A stretch of DNA of 64,000 bases from Pedococcus badiiscoriae (GCF_013408925.1 NZ_JACCAB010000001.1:1-64000), one strand, 5' to 3'. Positions 52,545 to 60,871 are shown, counted from the first letter of the stretch. Program-made: numbers and translations. Notes: generated from the letters alone by a model not told the origin.

Positions 52545-53023
52545 ATGGCAGACGCGATGGTCCGCGCGCAGGTGCTCCGTTGGGTCGCGGATGACCAGCC
52601 AGGGTGGATTGAGTTCGCCCTCGTGGACGCGGATGGGCAGCAACATCGGATGGTCGAAAAGGTTCCAGTACGGACGAGCCGAAGTATCACGGCAGAAGCG
52701 GAGTTCCCGGAAGAGAGTTGTGGCTGAGGGCAGTCACCGGCGAGGTGACTAACGAGCGCGTTGAAGTCACCTTTGCCTCTGCGGTCCAGCCCACCGAGGG
52801 CCGCCCGGCGTGCAGGTGCGCGTTGCAGATGTCAGGTGGCTCTGACCTGCCGCTGATCGGGCAGCTTCGTCGAACGCTCACCCGCCAAGTGGTCAGCAGT
52901 CCGCTGGACTGGCGTGTCATCGAGTTGGGACGTGAGGCAGGGGTGGCGGTTATGCCTCTTGTCTGGGTGAGCAGGATCGCGCTTGCCCTAACGCTGATCT
53001 GGGCCATAGTCGGCAATCCCTGA
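52545..53023 (+). pseudogene. Frameshifted cassette gene
   Basis: The first part (52545-52727) reads MADAMVRAQVLRWVADDQPG and ends FPEESCG-stop. A second frame (from 52718) continues with WLRAVTGEVTNERVEVTFAS. Removing two bases from the AGAGAG tract at 52710-52716 would join them as EFPEE-LWLRAVTGEV, the layout I recall for a conserved actinobacterial protein of unknown function. The second frame runs on into a short hydrophobic C-terminus (ISRIALALTLIWAIV-like), perhaps a separate small gene from MSGGSDLPLIG. A real mutation or a sequencing error; either way it is not intact here. Confidence 0.7.
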
Positions 53024-53200
53024 TCGTCCCTCGACATCTCCGCGGCACGCTAACGCGGTTGCTACCCAAGGCGCGGACGGAAGGCGCTTCGGCTGGACGC
53101 CCGACCGAATGATGGGTGCTGCGATCCTGTCGTTTGCACGCGCTGGACCGACCGCGGTTTCGACTACGGATCAACTGCGACAAGCCCCGGGACCGTCGCC

Positions 53201-53680
53201 CTAATGCTCGACGATTGACGCCGGATCGATCAATGACGCTGGCGCCACCCGCCCGTAGGCCCACTCAACCTGATCTTTGGCTAGGGCCCACTCGACCATG
53301 CCCATCTCGGTGTGGATAGGCAGTACGACACATCCAGGGCCAGTACCAGCCCACACCTCGCGCCATGTCGGCCTCCGGGCTGACGAGCGTTTCACTTCGC
53401 GTACTTGAAACGTGACCCCATGAAAGTTCATCAGCCCCGGACTCAGTCGGGCCGTGCCAGCCCGCCACCGATGACTTAGCGCCGGACGGTCCATCAGGTC
53501 GAGGATGGTCACCCACGCAGCTGCCACCGCCGGCTGACCTTGAGACTGCACGACGCGCATGGAGCACTGGACCATCGAGTCAGCGCGCAGGCGGGCAGCC
53601 TTCCGATCATTCACATGCCCGACGAAGAGGCTGACTAGCAACTCGCGGAAGAGGCCGCCGAGTAGGTCACCGAGCAACAC
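53201..53680 (-). CDS. Hypothetical soluble protein (cassette gene)
   Basis: 159 residues from a GTG start at 53680, preceded by AGGGAGGG. Reads as a natural globular protein: LLGDLLGGLFRELLVSLFVG, SMVQCSMRVVQSQGQPAVAA, FQVREVKRSSARRP and EMGMVEWALAKDQVEWAYG. I do not recognise the family. An upstream ATG at 53725 is also in frame. No clear array repeat lies on its left, only a weak match near 53067-53095. Confidence 0.6.
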   Translation of the reverse strand: MLLGDLLGGLFRELLVSLFVGHVNDRKAARLRADSMVQCSMRVVQSQGQPAVAAAWVTILDLMDRPALSHRWRAGTARLSPGLMNFHGVTFQVREVKRSSARRPTWREVWAGTGPGCVVLPIHTEMGMVEWALAKDQVEWAYGRVAPASLIDPASIVEH

Positions 53681-54218
53681 GCCCTCCCTCGCACTCTGTG
53701 GCGGCAGTCTCCCACACCGACGCATCGCACCCGCCGGGTTTCCTAGAGCTCTGACTGAGAGGCGGCCACCGGGCGTGGACCGGAAGTCCGCATTCTGAAT
53801 GCAGAGGCAAGCCCGGCATCGGGGCGAGAGCGGATGCGGCGTCCGGCTCCGCTGAGTGGCAAGATGAGTGACACCCGGAACGGGTCTCTAGGCACAACCG
53901 TGGACCCCGATGGACCAGCGCCGTGCCGGCGAGTCGAGGCACTCCGTCTGCGTACGTGCGTCGGGACGAAGCTTGCAGGCCGGGACGGCGTGCCCACCAC
54001 GTGCCCAATGGACGGTCCAGCACGGGTCCACAGGGTCACCCACGGTCAGCCATTTGAGCACGTCCCTGCGGTGGTTCGCCCACTTCCCAAGCTGGACACA
54101 CGAGTTCTATTCTCGTCACCGGCTCAAAGAGGTTTCGCCGAATAGATCGAGTCGCTCCCCTCGAATTGATGGCCGTCTCGGGCCGCCCAAGCCCCCTCAG
54201 CAGAAGATGAGGGCTTCG
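53681..54218. other. Stretch without a confident gene in the island
   Basis: 538 bp containing array repeat 4 (53816-53845). An open frame of 93 codons from ATG 53864 exists on the plus strand, but its composition is not protein-like enough to support a gene. It may be decayed cassette sequence. Confidence 0.5.
53816..53845 (+). repeat. Array repeat 4 (diverged)
   Basis: GCATCGGGGCGAGAGCGGAT then GCGGCGTCCG. It keeps the left CATCGG and the central GAG-CGGAT-CGGC spacing, with several changes. Confidence 0.5.
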
Positions 54219-54385
54219 TCACCTGCACCCGCGTCGCTCGCCTGCTGCACGCAGTGCTGTCTTGTAGGACTGCCACGGATCCTCGGCGACGATCACTTGA
54301 AGGCCCACAGGTCGACGTTGTCGCCATGGAACCGCGCTTCGCGGTCGTCCTTGCTGTCCGGGCCTGGTCTATCCATTCCTCGCAT
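54219..54385 (-). pseudogene. Small frameshifted cassette gene
   Basis: Minus strand: one frame gives MDRPGPDSKDDREARFHGDN-VDLWAFK-stop in two joined pieces, and the next frame continues VIVAEDPWQSYKTALRAAGE. One base is missing at about 54297 (TTCAAGTGATC; an extra base would give Phe-Gln-Val-Ile-Val). Joined, it would be a 50-residue acidic protein. No family recognised. Confidence 0.5.
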
Positions 54386-54445
54386 CCTGGCGCAGGGCCG
54401 GCCGCATTGGGTTGACCTGCTGGAGGTACTCGGAGAACCACCGCC

Positions 54446-54508
54446 CATCGGCAAGACCGCGCGCGGATCGCCGCAAGATCGCGCGGAACGCGGCATGAGC
54501 GGGCGTTT
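54446..54508 (+). repeat. Array repeat 5 (double copy)
   Basis: Left element CATCGGCAAGACCGCGCG is followed by GCGGATCGCCGCAAGATC and then GCGCGGAACGCGGCATGAGC plus GGGCGTTT. It looks like two right elements in tandem; the second has perfect arms AACGC/GCGTT. Confidence 0.85.
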
Positions 54509-54918
54509 CAGCCACCCTGCTCCATGGACTCGGGCAATGGCAGACCCGCCAAGCCGAGCAGCTTAACAACGGCGTCTTCGGCGAAGACCTCTTCCGGCTC
54601 TGCCCCGCCAGGATCCGCCAGCAGCGACAGAATCTCTTCGGGCGCTATCAGCGGTCCGCCGATGTGCTTGACCCATTCGCTGAACCCCAGCGCCTCTGCC
54701 TTCCCATCAACGGGTTGGCTTGCTGAAGGATCCTCGAAGTAGATCGCGGGCTCGTAGCCGAGATAGAACCGGCCAACGCCGGTCGTAGCGGGCCGATAGT
54801 CGATCTGAGCGATGTCGCTGTCGTGAATGTCAACACGCAGTGACGACCCCGTGGGCGGTGTGTCCTCGCGCTCTGTCCATGCTCCATCGGCGTAGACGAA
54901 GGTCCCAAAGAATCCCAT
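54508..54918 (-). CDS. Conserved hypothetical soluble protein (cassette gene)
   Basis: 136 residues from ATG 54918: MGFFGTFVYADGAWTERE, RVDIHDSDIAQIDYRPA, GRFYLGYEPAIYFEDPSAS and a C-terminal acidic region ending in LGLAGLPLPESMEQGG. I recognise this as a small-protein type common in streptomycetes and relatives, without known function. Bounded by repeats 5 and 6, divergent from the DUF2750 gene. Confidence 0.75.
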   Translation of the reverse strand: MGFFGTFVYADGAWTEREDTPPTGSSLRVDIHDSDIAQIDYRPATTGVGRFYLGYEPAIYFEDPSASQPVDGKAEALGFSEWVKHIGGPLIAPEEILSLLADPGGAEPEEVFAEDAVVKLLGLAGLPLPESMEQGG

Positions 54919-54955
54919 GCGGGCGAGGCTACTGAGCCGCCTGCCCCATGTCCGA

Positions 54956-55013
54956 TGATCGGCAGTTCCCCTCACGGACAGCCCCCGAGCGGATCGCGGC
55001 AAATGAGTGCGGT
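54956..55013 (+). repeat. Array repeat 6
   Basis: Left element GATCGGCAGTTCCCC, spacer, then GAGCGGATCGCGGCAAATGA and GTGCGGTG. Located in the divergent spacer between two cassette genes. Confidence 0.85.
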
Positions 55014-55041
55014 GTAGGACGGTGTCGGAGAGCATGTGGTC

Positions 55042-55404
55042 ATGACCGTCAGTGCCGCCCAGATGGCGTCCTTCTACGAAGAAGTCACTAAACACGGCTC
55101 CGTTTGGGCGATCCGCGACGCATACGGATTCCCCGCACCGCTCAACGGCGACGGCGCCCGTGCCATGCCCTTCTGGTCCCTTCGGAGCAGAGCGGAGCGA
55201 GTCGTCGGTTCTGTGCCTGCATACGAAGGCTTCGAGGTGGTCGAGCTGAGGCTCGAAGAGTTCGTCTCACGATGGCTGCCGGGGCTTGACCGAGACGCGA
55301 CGCGAGTTGGCCTCAACTGGTCTGGCGCTGGGGCCACTGGATACGACGTAGCCTCGTCCGATGTCGCAAGCCGACTGCGGGGCGACCCGGGCGGTCCGGC
55401 CTGA
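55042..55404 (+). CDS. DUF2750 domain protein (cassette gene)
   Basis: 120 residues from ATG 55042: SAAQMASFYEEVTKHGSVWA, IRDAYGFPAPLNGDGARAMP, FWSLRSRAERVV and LEEFVSRWLPGLDRDATRVG with LNWSG. This is the DUF2750 pattern (helix, GxVW, MPFWS, WLPG, GVNW). Function unknown; family members often occur near polymorphic-toxin immunity genes. Confidence 0.82.
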   Translation: MTVSAAQMASFYEEVTKHGSVWAIRDAYGFPAPLNGDGARAMPFWSLRSRAERVVGSVPAYEGFEVVELRLEEFVSRWLPGLDRDATRVGLNWSGAGATGYDVASSDVASRLRGDPGGPA

Positions 55405-55413
55405 ATACACGCT

Positions 55414-55434
55414 GACTGCGGCAATTGCGGACGC
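55414..55434 (+). repeat. Array repeat 7 (diverged)
   Basis: GACTGCGGCAATTGCGGACG resembles array repeat 13 (CTGCGGCATGTGCGGACG) with one indel. Lies between two convergent cassette genes. Confidence 0.5.
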
Positions 55435-55436
55435 CC

Positions 55437-55709
55437 TCAGAATCGGATGAGCCCTCTGCCTCCGGCCCGTCTCCGCAGCCACATCATGTAGATGGTGAGA
55501 GCGATCCCCGCGAGCAGCGTGACGACCCCTGGAAGCAAGCCGTCCTGCAATTGCCCGAAGCCAAGGCCGGTCAGGACCGCGCCCACCAGGACCATCGTCT
55601 TCCACCATCCGGGCATGGCGTGGAAGTGCCCAGTCTGTTCGAGCCGGATGGTGGCGTAGCGACGCCAGTGAGCCGCAGGAGACATGACCCTGCTGTGCCT
55701 TCCCGTCAT
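55437..55709 (-). CDS. Small two-helix membrane protein (cassette gene)
   Basis: 90 residues; helices TMVLVGAVLTGLGFGQ and LLPGVVTLLAGIALTIYMMW, with a basic C-terminus. ATG 55709 or 55685 could start it. Unknown family. Confidence 0.65.
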   Translation of the reverse strand: MTGRHSRVMSPAAHWRRYATIRLEQTGHFHAMPGWWKTMVLVGAVLTGLGFGQLQDGLLPGVVTLLAGIALTIYMMWLRRRAGGRGLIRF

Positions 55710-55848
55710 GTGAAGGGAGTGTAGGTGTGGGTGCCGCCATCGAGGTGTGGACTCGATCAGCCCTGACGGCTGCTTGCGCCAGCCTGGCTATCACCCTTCC
55801 CGCGGGCCGCCCGACTGCCACTCAGGTGTTCACAGGTGCCGAGCGCAC

Positions 55849-55876
55849 GAGCGGATCGCGGCAGATGAGGGCGTTC
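55849..55876 (+). repeat. Array repeat 8
   Basis: GAGCGGATCGCGGCAGATGA then GGGCGTTC, nearly identical to repeats 9 and 11. It abuts the stop of the next cassette gene. Confidence 0.9.
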
Positions 55877-56113
55877 TCAGGGAATGCGGGCCTGCGCCTC
55901 GCGAACTGCGAGACGGAGCGCCTCCACGGCAGTTTCTCCTAAGACCGTGAACTCGTTGTCGACGATGTCGCCCTCGAACCGGACGTACCAGCGCTGAGCA
56001 CTGGCGCGCACCCCCGCCCAGTAGCCCAGTTCGAACTCCGGCTTGAACTGGCCTGGGAAGGCTTCCGCGCAGTCCACCATTTCCTGCAAAGCCGTCGCCG
56101 TTTCCTCATCCAC
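55877..56113 (-). CDS. Small acidic protein (cassette gene)
   Basis: 78 residues: DEETATALQEMVDCAEAF, FELGYWAGVRASAQRWYVRF and GETAVEALRLAVREAQARI. Compact alpha/beta protein without a membrane segment, size and charge like many immunity proteins; not identified. Flanked on both sides by near-identical array repeats (8 and 9), making the clearest single-gene unit of the array. Confidence 0.72.
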   Translation of the reverse strand: MDEETATALQEMVDCAEAFPGQFKPEFELGYWAGVRASAQRWYVRFEGDIVDNEFTVLGETAVEALRLAVREAQARIP

Positions 56114-56128
56114 ACTGAGACGGTAGCC

Positions 56129-56156
56129 GAGCGGATCGCGGCATGTCAGTGCGTTC
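56129..56156 (+). repeat. Array repeat 9
   Basis: GAGCGGATCGCGGCATGTCA then GTGCGTTC. Lies between two minus-strand cassette genes. Confidence 0.9.
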
Positions 56157-56162
56157 GCTAGG

Positions 56163-56636
56163 TCAATCCCGACGCACGTCGAGGCAGTCGAGCACGATCT
56201 TGAAGTCGCTGGTGGTGAACACCATGACTGGAGAAGCCTGAAACCCCGTGCCGGGGATGCGGATCGCCGTATGGCCGTTGTCCTCGACTACGGAGACGGT
56301 CGCGCGGCGCAGGCCGGAGGAGGCCCGCTGCCAGAACGGTTCGAAGTCGCCGAGGATCGAATGCCAGTGGCGAGCGCCGACGAGGCTTCCCGACTGGCAC
56401 GTAAGGGCGAGCCGGCCATTGAGCATGTCGGGGACGCGAGTCAGGGGTGCGCGAGGTGAACCGTCGATGTTGAGTGGCGGCTGGTCCTCCCAGCGCACGG
56501 GGATCGCTACCTTCTGCCCACGCGCATACTCCTCGACGCGCCGCTGCCTTGCCCGGGGGCCAAGTCCGCGATTCCCGAAGGACTCAAGGGCAGCCCCGGT
56601 GAGGAGGGCGCCGAGAATGTCAGCCAGGAAGTCCAC
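56163..56636 (-). CDS. Hypothetical protein with hydrophobic start (cassette gene)
   Basis: 157 residues: FLADILGALLTGAALESFGN could anchor or pack at a membrane, followed by basic RARQRRVEEYARGQ, and a beta-rich part with MLNGRLALTCQSGSLVGARH, ATVSVVEDNGHTAIRIPGTG and VFTTSDFKIVLDCLDVRRD. A two-part layout seen in small actinobacterial DUF2550-like proteins, but no firm match. Confidence 0.68.
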   Translation of the reverse strand: MDFLADILGALLTGAALESFGNRGLGPRARQRRVEEYARGQKVAIPVRWEDQPPLNIDGSPRAPLTRVPDMLNGRLALTCQSGSLVGARHWHSILGDFEPFWQRASSGLRRATVSVVEDNGHTAIRIPGTGFQASPVMVFTTSDFKIVLDCLDVRRD

Positions 56637-56721
56637 GGGCGGATCTTCGCACGAGCGCCGTCGAACATTTGAAATTCGGTATCAATCACGTGGCCTGCCG
56701 GGGCAAGCCGTCCGGTGCGCT

Positions 56722-56750
56722 GTCATCGGCAAGAGCGGACATTCGCGTTG
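56722..56750 (+). repeat. Array repeat 10
   Basis: GTCATCGGCAAGAGCGGACA then TTCGCGTTG. Strong left element, shortened right element. Confidence 0.75.
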
Positions 56751-56833
56751 GCAACCGATAGGCGGCCGGATACACGGGTCTTGAGTACGGGCGAACGCCG
56801 CACCAGCGAGCGGTGGGCGGGAGGTCCGTCTGC

Positions 56834-57352
56834 TCAGACGCCGACCGTTGCACGCACGTTCGCAGCAGTCTCTTCGAGCACAGCACGACCCTTCGCTGTG
56901 TCAGGCCGTTGCAGCGCAAGCAGGCGGAGCGGCCGGTCTCGGCCGCGTTGATCGATGTGGAGACAGATGCGCGGGTAGTAAAGGCCACTGCCGGGGCCGA
57001 CCGCTACCGATTCGACCTCGCTGGAAGGAATGGCCCGCCGGACGAAGCCGTACTCATACCGGATGGCCGAACTGTTGACCGTTGCCTTTGCAGTGCTGAT
57101 GGATATGCCGAAGCCGAGCGACAACCCAACCAAGACCCCCATCATCGCCCCGGCCCCCCAGTCGTAGGAGTCTGACCCGTCTTGAACGACCCCACTGAGC
57201 CCGAAGAAGGACCCGAAAAGGACGAAGCCCCAACCAGCCGCTCGATACGCCAGTGGAGGCCGAAGCAGCAAGGGTTCGCGAGGATCAACTGTCACGCTCG
57301 AAGGTTCCCATGCGACCGCTTCGGGTAGGGGCACCCACGCTGTCATCGGCAT
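56834..57352 (-). CDS. Membrane protein with PH-like C-terminal domain (cassette gene)
   Basis: 172 residues: a polar N-terminus, two membrane helices (YRAAGWGFVLFGSFFGLSGV and GAGAMMGVLVGLSLGFGISI) and a soluble beta-rich domain with GFVRRAIPSSEVESVAVGPG and ICLHIDQRGRDRPLRLLALQ, like bacterial PH domain proteins. ATG at 57352 lies inside array repeat 11, so the repeat supplies its start region. Confidence 0.7.
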   Translation of the reverse strand: MPMTAWVPLPEAVAWEPSSVTVDPREPLLLRPPLAYRAAGWGFVLFGSFFGLSGVVQDGSDSYDWGAGAMMGVLVGLSLGFGISISTAKATVNSSAIRYEYGFVRRAIPSSEVESVAVGPGSGLYYPRICLHIDQRGRDRPLRLLALQRPDTAKGRAVLEETAANVRATVGV

Positions 57353-57380
57353 GAGCGGATCGCGGCAGATGAGTGCGTTC
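57342..57380 (+). repeat. Array repeat 11 (most complete copy)
   Basis: GTCATCGGCATGAGCGGATC then GCGGCAGATGAGTGCGTTC. It carries the left element, the central GAGCGGATCGCGGC and the right end GCGTTC, and is a good reference copy. Located in the divergent spacer between two cassette genes. Confidence 0.92.
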
Positions 57381-57417
57381 GCGGCGGGAAGACTCCGGGG
57401 TGAGCGAGGATGGTCGC

Positions 57418-58233
57418 GTGACCTCTCTGACCCTGTCTACGGCGCCCACAATCGCCAATGCTGTCGACGGCAAGTGGGTCGTTCGCGAAGTCGCCAAGCG
57501 TGTCGAGTTCGTCCTCAACGGCAAAGCCCTGGGCGACCTTGTGGCTATCACCGAGATCGGACCGCTCGACTACCAAGTCACCCCTTTCGAGCATCTCCAC
57601 GTCGATGGCGCCGCAGTTCTCGCCGGCGAAGCGTCCTTCGACAGCGACGCGCAAGATCCCTCGCGGGTGCCGCTCCTGGTCTGCTCCTGCGGAGACCTAA
57701 TGTGCGGTGCGCTGACCGTACGGGTGTCACGCGATGACCACGCAGTTGCGTGGACCGATTGGGCTTGGGAGGACCAGTACCGCCCACCCCTCATGCTCGA
57801 TTCGCTGACTTCGGCGGTTTTCGACGCCGACGACTACGACCGCGTCATCCAGGAAGCCGTGACTCTGGCCGCAGCGAACGTAGAGCCCGACACCGTCATG
57901 CGTGTCCGGGCACCCGGGCCGTGGTGGCGCAACATCCGCCGCGTCGCTCAGGAACGCACCGACGAGCAAGCAATGCTGGGCTGGCTCATGGCTCAGGCAG
58001 TCGCACCAAAGATCGGCGAAGCTCACGGGAGCTATCACGACTTTCTAGTCAGCCTCGACGCGGCGCAAGATCTCATCGCCGGGGCCGCCAGCAGCAAGCG
58101 CTCGAGGGACGACAGGCACCGCCGAGCCGCCCTTCAAGCCTTGCTCGTCGTCGAGGACTCGGAGCATAGGAACAGCCTGCCTCCCGAGACCTTGAACGCC
58201 GTTCGGTGGTACCTCGAACGGCTGCAGTCGTAG
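57418..58233 (+). CDS. Conserved hypothetical protein with CxCG-CG motif (cassette gene)
   Basis: 271 residues from GTG 57418, with AGCGAGGA seven bases before it. The central motif VCSCGDLMCGALTVRV followed by VAWTDWAWEDQY is shared by a common actinobacterial family of unknown function, in which the cysteines might bind metal. The last 110 residues are helical and charged (TDEQAMLGWLMAQAV, HDFLVSLDAAQDLI). The largest intact soluble cassette product. Confidence 0.75.
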   Translation: MTSLTLSTAPTIANAVDGKWVVREVAKRVEFVLNGKALGDLVAITEIGPLDYQVTPFEHLHVDGAAVLAGEASFDSDAQDPSRVPLLVCSCGDLMCGALTVRVSRDDHAVAWTDWAWEDQYRPPLMLDSLTSAVFDADDYDRVIQEAVTLAAANVEPDTVMRVRAPGPWWRNIRRVAQERTDEQAMLGWLMAQAVAPKIGEAHGSYHDFLVSLDAAQDLIAGAASSKRSRDDRHRRAALQALLVVEDSEHRNSLPPETLNAVRWYLERLQS

Positions 58234-58248
58234 GCGCTCGGCTCCACT

Positions 58249-58270
58249 CGGATCGCGCCATGAGCGGACA
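58249..58270 (+). repeat. Array repeat 12
   Basis: CGGATCGCGCCATGAGCGGA and two further bases. Lies between two plus-strand genes. Confidence 0.75.
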
Positions 58271-58281
58271 CATCGTGAGGG

Positions 58282-58512
58282 ATGCTTGACCGCGTGAGTG
58301 GGTACTTCGAGCGGCGTAGGGCGCACCGACAACGAGTTCGACAACTCCGTCAGCTGGGTGTCTGCCTTGAGTGCGACCATCCCTGGTCCGAGCATCCCGG
58401 GTCCGGCAATGACTTCGACGGCATGTGCGGGGAGTGCGCCTACGAGTTCGAACACGATCAGCGGGAGTCAACTGCGCCCGGATGTCGGCTGCCGGTTCCG
58501 GCTCTCAACTGA
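58282..58512 (+). CDS. Zinc-ribbon-like small protein (cassette gene)
   Basis: 76 residues: an Arg-rich helix (ERRRAHRQRVRQLRQLG) and two CxxC pairs, CLEC and CGEC, with HPWSEHPGSGNDFDGM between, a probable zinc site. ATG 58282. Unknown function. Confidence 0.7.
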   Translation: MLDRVSGYFERRRAHRQRVRQLRQLGVCLECDHPWSEHPGSGNDFDGMCGECAYEFEHDQRESTAPGCRLPVPALN

Positions 58513-58521
58513 GTGCACTCC

Positions 58522-58543
58522 CTGCGGCATGTGCGGACGGTTC
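58522..58543 (+). repeat. Array repeat 13
   Basis: CTGCGGCATGTGCGGACGGT then TC. Right element only; located just after the zinc-ribbon gene. Confidence 0.65.
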
Positions 58544-58702
58544 CGTGCGACACCCCTGGCAGTATGACCATCACCCGCCACCGACAGGTGTTTCTCCGCA
58601 TTCCCTGAGGAAGATCGTCCTTTCGCGATCAAATTGAACTTTTGGGTAGGTCTGCATGCAAACGCCCTACTTTGCACGGGCGACCTGGGTAATCTCCGCC
58701 GC

Positions 58703-59488
58703 GTGAAACTTCACCGTCATGTTCTCGTCGCCGTCGCCGTCGCTGCCGTTGCCGTAGCTGGTTCAGTGGCCGCCTGCTCCGGGGCGCCGGCCCCCTCCGC
58801 AACACCCCGGAGCGGATCTGCCTCCGGACGAACGGCCGCGGCCCCCGCGGCCTCGGCGCCGTCGGCGGCTCCCCCCTCGAGCGTCGCCATCGCGGCCGCC
58901 GCGCCGAAGACCGCCGGGGACCTCAAGAAGGCGTTGCTGACGTTGAGCGACCTGCCGTCGGGGTTCACGCTCCTGCCCGACGCGTCCGCCAAGAACGGCC
59001 CGAAGGCAACCTCGACGGACCCAAAGTGCGCCCCCTTCGTGCGGATCACCAACGCGACCGTCACGCCCGGCACGACGGCCAGTGCGATGGTCTCGTTCAC
59101 CGCAGGCCGGGCCGGGCCCGTAGTCGGCGAGTCCCTCGACACCTTCGGGAGCGCCAGCAAGGCTGCCGCGTTTGCGGTCGCAGCGAAATCGGCCGCGGCC
59201 GCGTGTCACGGGGTCAGACTCGCCGTGCCGGGCGTTGGCACCTCCTCCATGATCGTCCAGGTCGTGAACCCGCCCCTGTACGGGAAGGACCCCATAGCGG
59301 TGCGCGTCACCGGGATTGACGGCCCATTGAAGAACGTCGAGCTCACCATGGTCTCCACCGACTTCGGCGACACCGCGGTGTCGCTGAACTTCATCGCGGC
59401 CACGCGTCAGGACGTCGAGGGTGCCACCCGCCTCGCATTCGAGAAGGCGACGAAACTACTCGGCGACACGGGCGCCGCCGTCTCGTAA
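58703..59488 (+). CDS. Lipoprotein, DLPSGF type (cassette gene)
   Basis: 261 residues from GTG 58703. Signal peptide KLHRHVLVAVAVAAVAVAGS leads to a lipobox SVAAC at about residue 25, followed by an Ala/Pro/Ser linker. The mature part has LLTLSDLPSGFTLLPD, PKCAPFVRITNA with Cys, and FGDTAVSLNFIAATRQDVEG, typical of actinobacterial surface lipoproteins related to PknH-type sensor domains. The long array unit (repeat 13 to 14) holds this gene and a gene-poor tail. Confidence 0.78.
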   Translation: MKLHRHVLVAVAVAAVAVAGSVAACSGAPAPSATPRSGSASGRTAAAPAASAPSAAPPSSVAIAAAAPKTAGDLKKALLTLSDLPSGFTLLPDASAKNGPKATSTDPKCAPFVRITNATVTPGTTASAMVSFTAGRAGPVVGESLDTFGSASKAAAFAVAAKSAAAACHGVRLAVPGVGTSSMIVQVVNPPLYGKDPIAVRVTGIDGPLKNVELTMVSTDFGDTAVSLNFIAATRQDVEGATRLAFEKATKLLGDTGAAVS

Positions 59489-59869
59489 CCGGCCGGCGCG
59501 CGTGGAACTCCCACGGATGCGCTCACCCGAGCGACCAAACGAATGCTGAATCTCGACATCGACTCTGAGGGTCACACAGATGGGCTCCTCGACGCCAGCA
59601 CGTTGCTACCCATCGAGTTGCTCCCGCGGTGAGGAGGCTCCCGCGTGCGCCAGACGCACACAATATGTGCACCGTCATCGGCAGGACCGCGCGGACGGCG
59701 GCAGATGAGGAAGTTGTGCAGTCAGCGCTGACGCTTTCCTGCGGGCTGCGACACTGCCAACTCCTGTCAGAGTGGCAAGCGCGACCGCTGCGCTTGGCCC
59801 AGGCCGTTCAGTGCCGAAGATCCTGAAACGCCCTCGGCGCCAGCCGCTCGTCCGTACGGTGTCCGAACC
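59489..59869. other. Gene-poor stretch in the island
   Basis: 381 bp with array repeat 14 (59674-59716). A 29-codon frame at 59543 (MLNLDIDSEGHTDGLLDAST then LLPIELLPR) looks protein-like and may be a gene fragment. Nothing else is supported. Confidence 0.5.
59674..59716 (+). repeat. Array repeat 14
   Basis: GTCATCGGCAGGACCGCGCG then GACGGCGGCAGATGAGGAAG. Full-length left and central elements; right end diverged. Confidence 0.85.
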
Positions 59870-60796
59870 ATGATTCTCCGCACCGTTGCACGCTTGATCG
59901 AAGCCGCCGTCGTCATTGCGACCGCCGTAGCCCTAACCGCCTGCGGGCCCGGTTCCACAGCTCCGTCGGCTGCCGACGTGACCGGCTCCGCCCCGGCCAC
60001 CCCGCCCGTCCGGGCCACGGAGGGTGCGTCGCCCACAAAGTCGGCGGTCTCGCCGACGGCTGCAGTCGTGGACCCGGCGCGGGTGAAGGCCGATTTCAGG
60101 GACGGCCTCATGACGTACTGCCTGCGCACGTACCAGTTGCAGCGCGCCGCCGACGAAAGATACCCGGGAGGCAGTTCCGCATCATTGTCCGGCTTCTCGG
60201 GCTTGGTCCTGCAGTCGATGGACCAGTGGCAGCCGAGGCTCGAGGTGCTGCGGCCGCCGGCGGACCTGGCAGGGGTGTTTGAAGAGTTCCTGGTCAATGT
60301 CGAAGATATCCGCGCCGGTCGGGAGGCCGAGGCCGCGGCCACGTCACCGGCAGAGCTGCAGGTTGCGGGCGACCGTGTGCAAATGGCCTACACCGAGCGC
60401 TACCGCTTGGCCAAGCTCATGCACGCCGACACGTGCGACGGCGAACTCCCGACGATGGAGAAGGCCGCCGTCGCCGCCGCGACCAAAGCGTTCGACCTGA
60501 CGACGGACGCGACCAAGGCGTGCCGCACGCTCGTGACACCACAGTTCGTCGCTACCCAATGGGCCGACCAAGCCCGGCCCATGTCGGCCTGCACCGCCGA
60601 CGCTTCGCGGCGAAGAGCACATCCGGAGAAGGTCGCCACTGGCATCAAGGTCACCACGATCACCGGCGTAGAGAGCCTCACCGCAACCGTCCACTTCACC
60701 GAGGTGGGTGGCTGCTGCGCCGGACAGCGGACGGTGGCTCGGCTGTACTTCTACCGCGACAAGGGGTGGAAGATCCGCTCGATGTCCTACGAGTAG
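59870..60796 (+). CDS. Lipoprotein (cassette gene)
   Basis: 308 residues from ATG 59870. Signal peptide ILRTVARLIEAAVVIATAVA with lipobox ALTAC at about residue 25 and a Pro/Ala/Thr linker. The mature part is helical up to about residue 215 (EVLRPPADLAGVFEEFLVNV, KLMHADTCDGELPTMEKA), then has a small domain ending TVARLYFYRDKGWKIRSMSY, which resembles the end of SnoaL/NTF2-like or mce-associated domains. No firm family. Confidence 0.72.
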   Translation: MILRTVARLIEAAVVIATAVALTACGPGSTAPSAADVTGSAPATPPVRATEGASPTKSAVSPTAAVVDPARVKADFRDGLMTYCLRTYQLQRAADERYPGGSSASLSGFSGLVLQSMDQWQPRLEVLRPPADLAGVFEEFLVNVEDIRAGREAEAAATSPAELQVAGDRVQMAYTERYRLAKLMHADTCDGELPTMEKAAVAAATKAFDLTTDATKACRTLVTPQFVATQWADQARPMSACTADASRRRAHPEKVATGIKVTTITGVESLTATVHFTEVGGCCAGQRTVARLYFYRDKGWKIRSMSYE

Positions 60797-60821
60797 TACG
60801 AATGACTCAAGACCAGCCCGT

Positions 60822-60848
60822 GCGCGGATTGCGGCATGAGCGGGCGTC
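60822..60848 (+). repeat. Array repeat 15
   Basis: GCGCGGATTGCGGCATGAGC then GGGCGTC. Lies between convergent cassette genes. Confidence 0.88.
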
Positions 60849-60871
60849 CGCCACGGATCTGCCTCTGGTTC

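Noticed and set aside
53864..54145. 93-codon plus-strand gene in the island
   Set aside because: No ribosome binding site, no secondary-structure pattern or similarity I recognise, and irregular composition; left as unannotated sequence.
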